A DNA stretch of 64,000 nt, from positions 188,549,851 through 188,613,850 of the forward strand of contig NC_133156.1 in assembly GCF_040802235.1 (NCBI RefSeq), in the 5' to 3' direction. The stretch comes from Manis javanica (taxonomy: Eukaryota; Chordata; Mammalia; Pholidota; Manidae). Shown one piece after another: positions 1 through 10,361 of this stretch. The notes beneath the pieces are model-generated. The model saw only the letters and a list, made by a program, of their open reading frames with translations. It searched no databases and was not told the origin of the DNA. Made by a program: the position numbers and the translations under genes. Numbering within the stretch: position 1 is the stretch's first letter; every line of letters begins with the position of its first letter.

Positions 1-224
1 TAAGTTGCAAACTTTAAGGCTACTTAAAGTTCCCCATTCCCAAAGCTGCATATTTATAAGAGATCTCATAATTCTTTGAACTTGCCAGTTTAAAAAAAAC
101 ATGCAAGCATCACAGACATCAATTGTGTCAATAATCATCAACTGCATAAAAATATGTGGTATTATTTAAAGCATTTGTTAAATGAGTATCTTACATGCTT
201 TCATTCTCTGCCTAAATCAACCCT

Positions 225-360
225 AAATATTTATTCTGCGTCTACTATGTATTGTTACTATGTGAAAAGCATTCATGAATTAACTTCATTTTACAGATGA
301 AGAAATAAAAGCTTAAAGATGTTAAATAATCCCTCACAAGCTATAAAACTTGAAACATGT
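225..360 (-). repeat. MIR SINE fragment
   Basis: The order 'tctactatgt', then 'cattttacagatgaag', then 'ttaaataatccctcacaagct' follows the reverse-complement MIR core. It is old and diverged. The bases on either side (1-224 and 361-1289) hold nothing I can name; they are AT-rich sequence taken to be intronic. Confidence 0.6.
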
Positions 361-1289
361 CTTAGTGCAGAAATAATTGACAGCAAGTATCAGAATTACA
401 AATATCCTCCCTTAAAGGTCTCTGAGTTATTCAGAAAAAGGTTTCTGAAACTTCCACAATAATTTGGAAGGAGAACAAGGATGCTTACAAGCTAATAACC
501 AATAAAATGCCAAGAAGTGAATATCTTGTTCCAGTATTAATGTACACAGTGGTAAAAATGTGGTAAATGAAAATATCTAAGTTGATCACTGCCAAAAGTG
601 ACAACCAAATTTTTGTCCTCCTGGTTTTGATGTCCTCAAGGATGATTCACAGGAGTATAAATACCACATACATGATGTAAATGACAACAGGGGCGGCAAC
701 ACATATTCATTCTTAAATGAATGTTGCTAAAGAGCATTAAGAGTCATCATTTTATAGAAGCTGGTTTTCAAATATTCCTAAGAACTTTTCTCTTACTGTG
801 CATATTGAACTTCTACACAAATCTGTAAGGTCTTTTACTTGTGTTTAGACAGTTTCACAGTAAAAACTGAACAAGGTAAGTAAAACATTAGAAATTGTTT
901 TACTTTTATCAGATCACCATATTTGAGAGTTTACTATTATTTCCAAAAGGTACTTCAACTTGAAATTGAACAAATAACACTGGATAACTGTTGATAACAA
1001 GGCAACAAAACAGAAGCCTCAATGAGGATAGATGCATTAGCTCTTGGAGAACAGTTTTCTCCCCTAGTATTCTCTGTTCTTATTATATAGTTACAGAATA
1101 AATTAGCCACTTTATATTTTCTACCCTAATATCCCCGAAACTTTATAATGAAAACAGAATTGGAAAGCAGGTACTACTTCAATTTCCTTAATTAAGTAAA
1201 ATTCATGAAATTTTCACTGAATAAAATCTTGCTTACTTCCTCACTATTGTTCATAGACAACCCCTGGACCTTCTGTTCTTCTCAACTGC

Positions 1290-1700
1290 TTGTTCAGGGG
1301 CATCTTTGAATTTCTCCATTACTACTGATGCTTTCTCTCATCAGCCTGTAAATAAATGTTCAAGACTCTTTCATCCTCAAACAAATCAGAGCAAAACACA
1401 ACAAATCCCTCCCTCCTGTGCCCTTCTAGCTCTGCCCTCCTCACCAAGCTTCTTGAAAGTGCCCTGTCTTCACTACCTCTACTTCCTAACCTCACTCATT
1501 CCCAACTCAGCACCATCTGCCTTCCATCTCACCACTCCACTGAAATTGCTCTTCCAAGAGTTACCTCACTTGCGCTCAGAAGTCTGGAAATTGGAGGCAC
1601 AGGCCTGTATTGCTGACCACTGCATTCGCAGGGCTGGCTCACAGCAGGCACTAAATACATTATTACTGCTTTTTCTGGAGCATTTATTCTACTGATCACT
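1290..1700 (+). repeat. L2 LINE fragment
   Basis: This pyrimidine-rich stretch follows the L2 body: 'cctctacttcctaacctcact' is followed by 'accactccactgaaattgct' and 'ccaagagttacctc'. Open frames here (for example 1306-1695) have no coding character beyond the repeat. From 1700 to 3917 I see only AT-rich, unidentified sequence. Confidence 0.5.
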
Positions 1701-3917
1701 TTTGAACTGAGTTCCCCCTTCCACCCCATCACCAGATTTCTATAACCCTAGCACTGGTCTCCTAGTGCTCCATCAAATAAGTTAGGACATATCTAAGTTC
1801 AATCTAGGAAAGTAAGTGTGATCTGAGACAGACTGGCCTGAAATGTGATATGTAATATAAAACAAACCCAATCATTTGTGCTGCAACCTGTCCGAAGAAA
1901 GAATGTATTAAGAGGGGTATACTTATATGCAAGTTAGGAAAAAAAAACAGCTAAAGGACAAAAATTTGTTCATGTTTTTAACAGACCAGCTAACATGAGT
2001 ATCTGCTTCAGTTTGAGGCAGTGTCTTGGCACAAGAAGAGGTGTCAGCAGAGCATGACACTACGCTGGATAAATCCAGCTAATTTCCCTTGTTCTTGTTC
2101 TCTGTTCTCAGTAACTTTCTATAGTACTTCATGTAAATTTCCCACAGATTCTGCAATCAGACAACATCAATAGCTGACATGTTTTGAGAGAAATTTCTTC
2201 TTGTAAAGTTTTAAAGTAGCATTCTAATCAAGACTGCTGAGTTAAACCTCAAGAGCCCACGGTTTTCTAGAATAACAAAAAACTAAACCCTACTTTGTAG
2301 ACTTTCAAAACTAGATACCACTGTAGACTGCAACTAAAATAGGTACACCTGGGCAGGCCCTTGGCAGCTGCCTTTGGTCTTGACAGTACTTTTATTTTAT
2401 AAACACATACTATTAGAGCAGCTCACCTTTTAGAGAAAAAAGCACTTAGTAAAAGTTACAAAACTGCAACCAAGTGCAGTTAGAATGGAATTATCTGAGC
2501 TAATGAGAAAGGAGGCAATGTCGTAGATAATATAAAATTCACAAATTTGGCCTTAGACTGTGACCTATGTAACAGCAGATCTACCTCACAAATTATGTCT
2601 TTGCCAAGTGCTATTAGTTTCACTTTAATTTGTACACTGGCAACTCATTAATCAAGGAAATGATGACATGAGGCAACAGAAGGAAACCAATGAGCCAGGT
2701 TTAAAAATAGTCATAAATTATCCACAGATAGCAACATATGTGGGGCAATTTGTGGGGCAAATTATAAAACCAAAGTTTTGTATATCTGAAAAATCAAACA
2801 TAAACACATTCCCAAAATAGTGTTTGTAAGTATTCATATGTATTGTATATAAAGGTTCACAAGTAGGTCCAACTGACTAATAACTTCATGGAAACTATGG
2901 AAGGAACTCCCATGGCAAACAGATTTCTAGCTGGCTGACCTTTTAGTACTGCCGCTTGGTTTAAAGTTTTACTTTCTCCTGAGAGGTAGGAAGGCTAGAG
3001 GGTAAAAAGAAAAAAAAAATTATTGTTTGCAATGTACCACTATACCTTTAAGTTAGAAATAATTTGAGAATTAGCCTGTTGTATAAAGCAGAATTCTTCA
3101 AACACCTGCTGAGACCCACAGAAAAAATACCCAATATATATATACATACATGAAAAAGTTTCACCAAACAGCATTTGCTCTTACTCTCTGTATATCCTTA
3201 ATATTTTTAGTTCTGTTTCATTTTTCCTTAAAAGCTAAATTGATTTTGCAAACCTAAATAGGTCATAACCCAAAGTGGAAAAAAGAGAAGTCTGACAAGA
3301 CACTAAAGAATTTAGAGAAAATAACCAAAACTAACAATCTCCCCCAAATACTATTGGCATCACTGATAGGCAAAAGCAGTGGGTCCTTCCATACAGGGGT
3401 TGTGAACAATGTCAGGTAATTCAAAAAAAAAAGCTGTGAAATTTGTCCATATTCTTTACCTTTAAATCTTGTAAGCAATATGATTTAAAGTGACTTAAAA
3501 CTTATGCAATATTTCTAACTCCAGGTATTTTCTAAGACATTGACTCCCCTACAATCAGTTTTACAAGAACTCATTTTACAGACTTGAAGTTACCCCTTAA
3601 AGTTTGCTGCAAGAAAAAAATTCTCAAAATATTTCTGTATAAAATCTTAACATAATTTGTGTTAGAAATGTATACCTACAAGAAATGCTTGCATGCATCA
3701 ATTTTGTTCAAGGTTTAATCTACCTCATGATAATACTATTATTCTCTTTCCTTCTGATCTACTTCCTCTAAATCCAATTATTGCTTCCAGCATATAAGAG
3801 GGAACGGAGCTTCTTTTAAAACAAAGAACTCCTTGATCTGGTGCTTACAAGGACACAATGCACTCTTAAACTACATTATTTGAATGAACCAAGTAATTTG
3901 ATACAATAAAAAGTGTT
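1701..3917. other. Unannotated AT-rich intronic sequence
   Basis: No exon with both splice signals on the minus strand, no young repeat and no RNA gene was recognised. Short A-runs and a small AT dinucleotide tract near 3135 are present. The 71-codon open frame at 3263-3478 (minus) lacks a usable splice acceptor. Confidence 0.4.
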
Positions 3918-5534
3918 CCCTAGAAATCTGAGGTTTTCCTATACACTAACAATGAACTAATAGAAAGAGAAACCAGGAAAACAATTACATTCACAATTGC
4001 ATCTACAAGAATAAAATACCTCGGAATAAACCTAACCAAGGAAGTGAAAGACCTATACCCCAAAAACTACAAGACATTCTTCAGAGAAATTAAAGAGGAT
4101 ACTAACAAATGGAAACTCATCCTATGCTCTTGGCTAGGAAGAATTAATATTGTCAAGATGGCCATCCTGCCAAAGCAATATACAGATTTAATGCAATCCC
4201 TATCATATTACCAACAGCATTCTTCAACGAACTGGAACAAATAGTTCTAAAATTCATATGGAACCTCCAAAGACCCCAAATAGCCAAAGCAATCCTGAGA
4301 AGGAAGAATAAAGTGGAAGGAATCTCGCTCCCCAACATCAAGCTCTACTACAAAGCCACAGTAATCAAGACAATTCGGTACTGGCACAAGAACAGAGCCA
4401 CAGACCAGTGGAACAGAATAGAGTCTGCAGACATTAACCCAAACATATATCATCAATTAATATACGATAAAGGAGCCATGGACATACAATGGGGAAATGA
4501 CAGCCTCTTCAACAGCTGGTGTTGTCAAAACTGGACAGCTACATGTAAGAGAATGAAACCGGATCATTGTCTAACCCCATACAAAAGTAAATTAGAAATG
4601 GATCAAAGACCTGGAAATAAGCCATGAAACCATAAAACTCTTAGAAAAAAACATAGGCAAAAATCTCTTAGACATAAACATGAGCGACTTCTTCATGAAC
4701 ATCTCTCTCTGGGCAAGGGAAACAAAAGCAAAAATGAACAAGTGGGACTATATCAAGCTGAAAAGCTTCTGTACAGCAAAGGGCACCATCAATAGAACAA
4801 AAAGGAACCCTACAGTATGGGAGAATATATTTGTAAATGACAGATCCAATAAAGGCTTGACATCCAAAATATATAAAGAGCTCACACGCCTCAACAAACT
4901 AACAACAAATAATCCAATTAAAAAATGGGCAGAGGAACTGAACAGTTTTCCAAAAAAAATACAGATGGCCAACAGACACATGAAAAGATGCTCCACATAG
5001 CTAATTATCAGAGAAATGCAAATTAAAACTACAATGAGGTATCACCTCACACCAGTAATTATGGCTACCATCCAAAAGACAGACAACAACAAATGTTGGC
5101 GAGGCTGTGGAGAAAGGGGAACCCTCCTACACGGCTGGTGGGAATGTAAATTAGTTCAACCATTGTGGAAAGCAGTATGGAGGTTCCTCAAAATGCTCAA
5201 AACAGACTTACCATTTGACCCAGGAATTCCACTCCTAGGAATTTACCATAAGAATGCAGCAATCAAGTTTGAAAAAGACAGATGCACCCCTATGTTTATC
5301 GCAGCACTATTTACAATAGCCAAGAATTGGAAGCAACCTAAATGTCCATCGGTAGATGAATGGATAAAGAAGATGTGGTACATATACACAATGAAATATT
5401 ACTCAGCCATAATAAGAGGGCAAATCCTACCATTTGCAGTAACATGGATGGAGCTGGAGGGTATTATGCACAGTGAAATAAGCCAAGTGGAGAAAGAGAA
5501 ATACCAAATGATTTCACTCATCTGTGGAGTATAA
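3918..5534 (+). pseudogene. L1 ORF2 3' fragment, broken
   Basis: This is the C-terminal part (roughly the last 530 of about 1,275 residues) of the LINE-1 ORF2 endonuclease/reverse transcriptase. The endonuclease and most of the RT domain are missing through 5' truncation. Open pieces lie at 4044-4244, 4313-4627, 4680-5000 and 5016-5534, so at least two frameshifts (near 4250 and 4640) and a stop near 5000 break it. The C-terminal cysteine motif C-x3-C-x7-H-x4-C is intact in the last piece ('CWRGC', then 'LLHGWWEC'). The frame ends at the normal ORF2 stop (5532-5534). It cannot make a working enzyme. Confidence 0.93.
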
Positions 5535-5865
5535 GAACAAAGGAAAAACTGAAGGAACAAAACAGCAGCAGAATCACAGAACCCAAGAATGGACTAACAG
5601 GTACCAGGGAAAGGGACTGGGGAGGGATAAGGGGGAGGAGAAGAAAGGGGGTATTAAGATTAGCATGCATAATGGGGGGGTGGGAGAAAGGGGAGGGCTG
5701 TACAGCACAGAGAGGACAAGTGGTGATTCTGCAGCATTTTGCTATGCTGATGGATGGTGACTGTAGGAAGGTTTGTGGGGGGGGACCTGGTATAGGGGAA
5801 AGCCTAGTAGCCATAGTGTTCTTCATGTAAGTGTAGATTAGTGATAACAAAAAAAAAAAAAGAAA
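5535..5865 (+). repeat. L1 3'UTR with G-rich tract and A-tract
   Basis: The L1 3'UTR follows directly on the ORF2 stop. It contains a strongly G-rich purine stretch (5618-5700, runs of four to seven G) typical of mammalian L1 3'UTRs, and ends in an A13 tract at about 5850-5862. The wording of this UTR is not the primate or mouse type; I take it as a laurasiatherian-type L1. Confidence 0.85.
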
Positions 5866-6018
5866 AAGGGGATTACTCCCTGATAGGCTAAAACTAACTG
5901 TAAATCAACGATTAATGCATGCTTTAGATATCCTTAATTTTGATCACTTAAAGGGTGTCAGCTATGGAGGTACATTTTTCTGATAATATTCCTTTCTCTT
6001 AAAAAAAAAAAAAAAGCA
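5866..6018 (+). other. Linker between two A-tracts in the composite element
   Basis: About 135 bp of unique-looking sequence, starting 'ggggattactccctgatagg' and ending 'cctttctctt', sit between the L1 A-tract and a second A15 tract (6001-6015). The second A-tract directly abuts the retroviral segment. This could be a transduced flank, part of a longer L1 3' end, or sequence present before the ERV piece arrived. Confidence 0.5.
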
Positions 6019-6023
6019 GTTCC

Positions 6024-6160
6024 TGTGTGGTGACCTCAAATGAGTTCTACACAATGGTATAAAGGGCATATCAAAGTGTGGGCAAAGGGTCTGTTTGTAT
6101 TTATACAGAGGATCAAAGCCTAATTTGGCTACCCAGAAAATGAACTAGGATATGATATGA
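6024..6160 (+). pseudogene. ERV integrase C-terminal remnant
   Basis: One frame reads, after stops, 'GKGSVCIYTEDQSLIWLPRK'. The spacing and the closing WLPRK resemble the C-terminal end of class II (betaretrovirus-like) integrases. At least two in-frame stops interrupt it. It is followed within about 50 bp by Env transmembrane sequence, so the surface subunit of Env is deleted. The integrase assignment rests on a short motif only. Confidence 0.4.
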
Positions 6161-6211
6161 AGAAGAACTTCCAACATCAGCACTCTCTGGAAGAATCATA
6201 CCAGAAGATGA

Positions 6212-6706
6212 TCATCAAAAAACCTCAACAAAGATCCAGGCAATGCTACAGTTGTAGCTGCATTCATCCCATCGGTTCCTGGACTTGCCATGGAAATGAA
6301 GAATGAGATATCTAAGCTGGCCTGTGCATACAGTAAAACAACAAATTTGACTGGATCTATACTGTTGGAACTCAACCAAGAATTAGGAGAAGTGCAAGTT
6401 GTAGTGCTCCAAAATCTTACAACTACAGACTATCTACTGTTAAAAGAACATATGAGATGTGAACAGTTCCCAGGAATGGGTTGTTTTAATTTGTCTGATT
6501 TCTCTCAGACAGTTCAAGTTCAGTTGGACAATATCCACCATATCATAGATAAATTTTTAAAAATGCCTAGGGTGCCTAACTGGTTTTCTTGGTTTCACTG
6601 GAGATGGCTGGTAATTATAGGTCTGCTTTGGTTATGTAACTGTATTCCTATTATGTTAATGTGTGTGCGCAATTTAATTAGTAGTTTAAAAACTATACAT
6701 GCTTAA
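6212..6706 (+). pseudogene. ERV Env transmembrane subunit, open frame
   Basis: This frame is open for about 164 codons after a TGA at 6209-6211; the first ATG is at 6290 and gives 138 residues. Before that ATG there is a hydrophobic, fusion-peptide-like stretch ('VAAFIPSVPGLA'). From the ATG one sees a heptad-like helix (residues about 23-52), then a Cys57-x7-Cys65 loop followed by FNLSD, a Trp-rich membrane-proximal segment ('PNWFSWFHWRW', 96-106), a membrane segment (about 107-126) and a short tail. The order fits a retroviral TM subunit. The surface subunit is missing, there is no signal peptide, and only one Cys closes the loop where related Env proteins often have a Cys pair. It is a decayed fragment with no expected function in entry. 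Confidence 0.75.
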
Positions 6707-7332
6707 GTTACTCTACAAGAAGATATGTCAAAGAAATAACCAATCTTCCCATGTTTTCTTCCATCTGCTACTTCTATAGCTTTTCTTCTTCCTTCCTAAT
6801 TACAAGCCTTAAATAGAATTCGTGCCTCATATTGAATTTACTGAGTATCATAATTCTTCCAAGTGATAAAGATACCTCAAGACAAATGCTGGGCATAGCA
6901 GCCACAGGGCATAAATCTGCAAAGAAGTAAAAAGCTAACCTTTTCAAACAATATTGCTTTTCTCTCACTTACCAACTTTACATTTCCCTGTATGGCCCCG
7001 GAAGATGACTGGTTAGCCAGAGACGGGTAAGATTCCTCAAGGGAGGAACAACCTAAGACAGGCACAGTCGCAGGGGGGCCATCAGGTAAGAAATTGGGGA
7101 TCAACAGAGGTGAGGCTTAGAACCTCACCCCCCGTTTTGAGAGAAATCTTCTGCATCCGTGGATGTTTTATTGCCCTTGTCTAGCTAGGATTAACACATA
7201 GTCTACAGGCATAAACCTGATCATCTACATATGCTCTCTTACAACACTAAACTATGTTTTCTACCTTTATCTTGCATCTACCAACCACTTCAGCATTTAA
7301 AAAAAAAAAATAATAATAATAAGGGAGAAACG
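6707..7332 (+). repeat. ERV env-LTR internal segment and polypurine tract
   Basis: Non-coding retroviral sequence between the Env stop and the LTR. It ends in an A-rich/ATA stretch (about 7300-7320) and a polypurine tract (7321-7332, AAGGGAGAAACG) that would prime plus-strand synthesis. The last 150 bp recur in the second copy at 8542-8691, which confirms that this piece belongs to the retroviral unit. Confidence 0.65.
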
Positions 7333-7648
7333 TGGGATTCACATATAAATCAAGTATAAAAATCAAACAAATATTCATATTTGACCTGATTGTTTATAGT
7401 TCATGATGCATAATCAAAACCGAAAGTTTCTGTGATGACTGCCCTTGCACTGTTCACCATGTAAGAACTTATTCACTATGTAAGAATTTGTTCACCATGT
7501 AAGAACTTGTTCGTTATGCTTCAGAAGATTGGAGACTGACGAGAATTAGGCTTGGGGTGGATTAATGATTGTGCATTGAGCATTGAGTACCCTATACAGA
7601 ATTTTATTGTTAACAACCATTTGATCAATAAATATGAGATGCCCTCTC
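7333..7648 (+). repeat. ERV 3' LTR (U3-R only) of the composite
   Basis: It starts TGGGATT right after the polypurine tract, as LTRs start with TG, and ends 16 bases after AATAAA (7627-7632), where the A-rich tail begins. U5 is absent, so this is the 3' end of an RNA copy and not an integrated provirus. It contains three head-to-tail 19-bp repeats at 7453-7509. It matches 8692-9011 closely. Confidence 0.75.
7453..7509 (+). repeat. Three 19-bp repeats in the LTR U3
   Basis: Three consecutive imperfect units of the form TTCAC(C/T)ATGTAAGAA(C/T)TT(A/G) lie inside the presumed U3. The same three units occur in the second copy at 8812-8868. Repeated U3 units of this size often carry enhancer factor sites, but which factor would bind is not known. 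Confidence 0.8.
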
Positions 7649-7670
7649 AAAAAAACAAACAAACAAAAAA
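7649..7670 (+). other. Poly(A)-derived tail of the composite element
   Basis: A-runs with two AAAC units follow the LTR cleavage point. This is a decayed poly(A) tail and marks L1-type reverse transcription of a polyadenylated RNA. Confidence 0.75.
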
Positions 7671-8525
7671 AAAAAGAGTTAAATTATCTCTTAATGCAGG
7701 TCCACTACATTTTTTTTAGGTTCATTACTTTTTATAAAATGCTACTAAAAACAAAAGCCTGAAGAAAATAAATCAGTGCTTCAGATTTTCAGTATCACTG
7801 TAGCAGAAGTGTTTTACCTGCAAATATACTCCAGGTCAGCATTTCTACATCCACACAATAAACAATTAAGATGAGAAATGTAAACAACAGCAAAATAGAA
7901 ACTGCTACAAAACATAAGCAGTGACTGAAATGAAAACAACAATAAAAATAGTGCCTGGGAGGGTGGGTGAGGCACAAACAGCACTCATTTCATCCATTCA
8001 AAACACTATTGTCTTATTAGGATGTACGCAAATATTAAAGATCCTACTCCTCGAAGTCTTTCTTTGAAAAGTGTCATTTAAAGTTAGCATTCAAAAATAA
8101 GATGTGACGTAGAGTGATCTCCTCTATAACCTAAACATAGAATTGTTAACTGTAACATAAAAACTGAATCTTAGCAATGTAAGATTTTTGCATTTGTTAA
8201 GTTTATTAGATATTTTACCTTTTTTTCCTGCTTATGTAAGATGGGGGTCTCCACTTCTACTTTCTAACTGGTGAGCACTGGTGAAAGCTCTCCGTACTTT
8301 TGTAGTACATCATCATATCATAAGCAAATTCGGTTTTCTCCATTCCAATTCTATGTCTCTGTTTTTCCTTATCAATTGTGCTGACTAATGCCTCCAATAC
8401 CAAATCTAATAGTAGTGGCGACAGTAGGCATCTAGTCCTCATTAATTAAAATACTGATTTTTTTGTTTGAGGTATATATGTTTTATCATATCAGATATCC
8501 AATAATTCTTATTTTAAATTGCTTT

Positions 8526-8541
8526 AAAAAATCAGAAATGG
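8526..8541. repeat. Left copy of 16-bp target-site duplication
   Basis: Identical to 9018-9033. It starts at the A-run that follows TTT, as expected for L1 endonuclease nicking. Confidence 0.85.
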
Positions 8542-9017
8542 ATTAACACATAGTCTACAGGCACACACCTGATCATCTACAATTGCTCTCCTACAACACT
8601 AAACTATGTTTTCTACCTTTATCTTGCATCTACCTACCACTTCAGCATTTTATTAAAAATAAAAATAATAATAATAATAAAGGGAGAAATGTGGGATCAA
8701 CATATAAATCAAGTATAAAAATCAAATGAATATTCATATTTGACCTGATTGTTTATAGTTCATAATGCATGATCAAAACTGAAAGTTTCTGTGATGAATG
8801 CCCTTGTACTGTTCACCATGTAAGAATTTATTCACTATGTAAGAATTCATTCACCATGTAAGAACTTGTTCGTTATGCTTCAGAAGATTGGAGACTGACG
8901 AGAGTTAGGCTTGAGATGGATTAATGATTGTACATTGAGCATTGACCCCCCCTATACTGAATTTTATTGTTGTTAACAACCATTTGATCAATAAATATGA
9001 GATGCCTCCTCAAAAAA
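8542..9017 (+). mobile_element. Processed ERV 3'-end retrocopy with target-site duplication
   Basis: It corresponds to about 7182-7648 of the larger element: the last part of the internal region, the polypurine tract (8681-8691), then LTR U3-R from 8692. AATAAA lies at 8990-8995, the body ends at 9011, and an A-tail follows. The 16-bp sequence AAAAAATCAGAAATGG occurs at both edges (8526-8541 and 9018-9033, exact ends ambiguous within the A-run). The site reads TTT/AAAAAA, a good L1 endonuclease target. Missing U5, the A-tail and the duplication together show L1-driven insertion of a 5'-truncated retroviral RNA. Confidence 0.88.
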
Positions 9018-9033
9018 AAAAAATCAGAAATGG
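9018..9033. repeat. Right copy of 16-bp target-site duplication
   Basis: It follows the A-tail of the retrocopy. Its first A bases cannot be told apart from the tail. Confidence 0.85.
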
Positions 9034-9439
9034 GTTTTTAAATGCCTTTTCAGCATTTATGGAGATAATTACATAATTTTTCCTTAGATCTATTAATGTA
9101 GCGAAAATACCAAAACTTATTCATAATTGTTTGCAGCCTGTTCAACAGTTAGGGAAGTCCAGTTTGTTTTATGCTGCAGGAAAAAGATAAGCTTCCAGAT
9201 AATCAAATAAGCATTGTGTTAGATTATCTACTCAATTACACATGTCAAACAGACATATTTAACTTCTTTGATCTAACTTATTCCTTACATTCACTTTTAC
9301 AAGCACACTTCAAAACAAAATTTTTTTCTAAATATTAAACATACTCAACTTAGTAGTGTTAAGTTCTTCCCAGTTTCATCCAGGCTCTCTTCTTACTTAA
9401 TTCTCCCTACAATCTCATCTACTTGGAGTTTAATTACCT

Positions 9440-10240
9440 CATTTTAGGACTCCCAGATTTATCCCTACAGCCCAGACCAGCCAACTCCTTCCTAGGTCTC
9501 TCAGCTGAATTTCTTAAAATCTCGAATGGACCTTAGGAGGAACAGAACTCAAGCTTTTCCTCCTCCAACCTGGCCCTCTAGCAGGACTCTCTAAACCACC
9601 TGCCCCCACCATGCACCCAGTTACTAAGCCTGAAACCTAAGAGTCATCCTTGGCAAAGCTCCCCAACCTCCAGTATCTCTAAAGAATGATTTTTATCTCA
9701 TAAATCCCTCAATTCTGGAATATCCATACCTCTTCCCAGCCTCTCTGACTCCATTCTGGTCTAAACTGACACTACCATCAAAACCAGTCTTCCTGACTAG
9801 TAGTCAATCATGCCCAATGCAAATAATCTTTTAAAAAGTCAACCTGATCACATCAATCTCGTTTGTGATAGATTTAAAAAATAATCTTTAATACAGTCTA
9901 TAAACCATTTCCCTCTCTTCAGTGATGATGGCTCTTCCCTTCCCCCATTGTTTTCAATGCTCTAAGCTAGGCTTTCAGTTTTTAGACGACAGACAACAAT
10001 AGCATTCTTTTGTGCCAAAGGGCCTTTGCACCTGCAGTCCCACTGCCTAAAACATCCCTCCACACATCCTTTGATTCTTAGATGAGGGATCAATTCCCAG
10101 ATAAGTTAGTCCTAATAACCTCCCCCAGCTCCTCATACATATATTTCTTTCAGAGCATAAGAACTGCAACAAGTTACAGTGTGTAATCATGCATTTATAA
10201 TTTAAAAAATAAGTGCAAACTATATATACTATGAAAAACA
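9440..10240 (+). repeat. L2 LINE, long fragment
   Basis: Characteristic L2 wording in order: 'cctgatcacatcaatctcg', 'ataaaccatttccctctc', 'gggcctttgcacctgcagtc', 'actgcctaaaacatccctcc'. The end near 10240 is indistinct. Confidence 0.7.
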
Positions 10241-10361
10241 TACTGACAACCTTAAATGTAAGAAGGGATTTTTTAAAACCTGTTTACTACTTTCTAAAAC
10301 AGTGAAGTTGATCTTATATTTCTCTTCCATAGATAAAAATGGGCCTATGTCATGCTTTAGA

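Larger units (their letters stand above)
3918..7670 (+). mobile_element. Composite L1-ERV retroelement with 3' poly(A)
   Basis: Read left to right: 5'-truncated L1 ORF2 and 3'UTR, A-tract, 135-bp linker, second A-tract, retroviral integrase tail, Env transmembrane subunit, env-to-LTR segment, polypurine tract, LTR up to its AATAAA, then an A-rich tail. The bases just before it (AAAAAGTGTT, 3908-3917) and just after its tail (AAAAAGAGTT, 7671-7680) match at 9 of 10, which would fit an L1-type target-site duplication around the whole unit. It lies antisense to the minus-strand gene, in its presumed first intron. Alternatively, an ERV retrocopy inserted next to, or in the tail of, an existing L1. 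The single-event reading is inference. Confidence 0.6.
8225..9135 (-). repeat. Old L1 ORF2 fragment, split by an ERV retrocopy
   Basis: On the minus strand the text around 8300-8440 ('ccaataccaaatctaatagt', 'ggcgacagtaggcatc') and 9034-9130 follows L1 ORF2 in reverse. The insertion at 8542-9017 separates the two halves, and the L1 text resumes across it once the insert and one target-site copy are removed. Confidence 0.6.

Noticed and set aside
3263-3478. 71-codon minus-strand frame with a GTAAAG-like donor inside it
   Set aside because: No pyrimidine tract plus AG at a workable distance. The protein has no recognisable features.
4044-5534. Working reverse transcriptase gene
   Set aside because: It is the truncated, frameshifted 3' end of L1 ORF2 without endonuclease and core RT domains.
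7453-7509. CRISPR-like array
   Set aside because: The three 19-bp units are directly adjacent without spacers and lie in an LTR of a mammalian element.
7818-7844. Possible 27-bp minus-strand microexon with a GTAAAA donor
   Set aside because: The acceptor is weak and purine-interrupted, and nothing supports coding beyond 27 bases. The phase fits exon 1, but that has a one in three chance.
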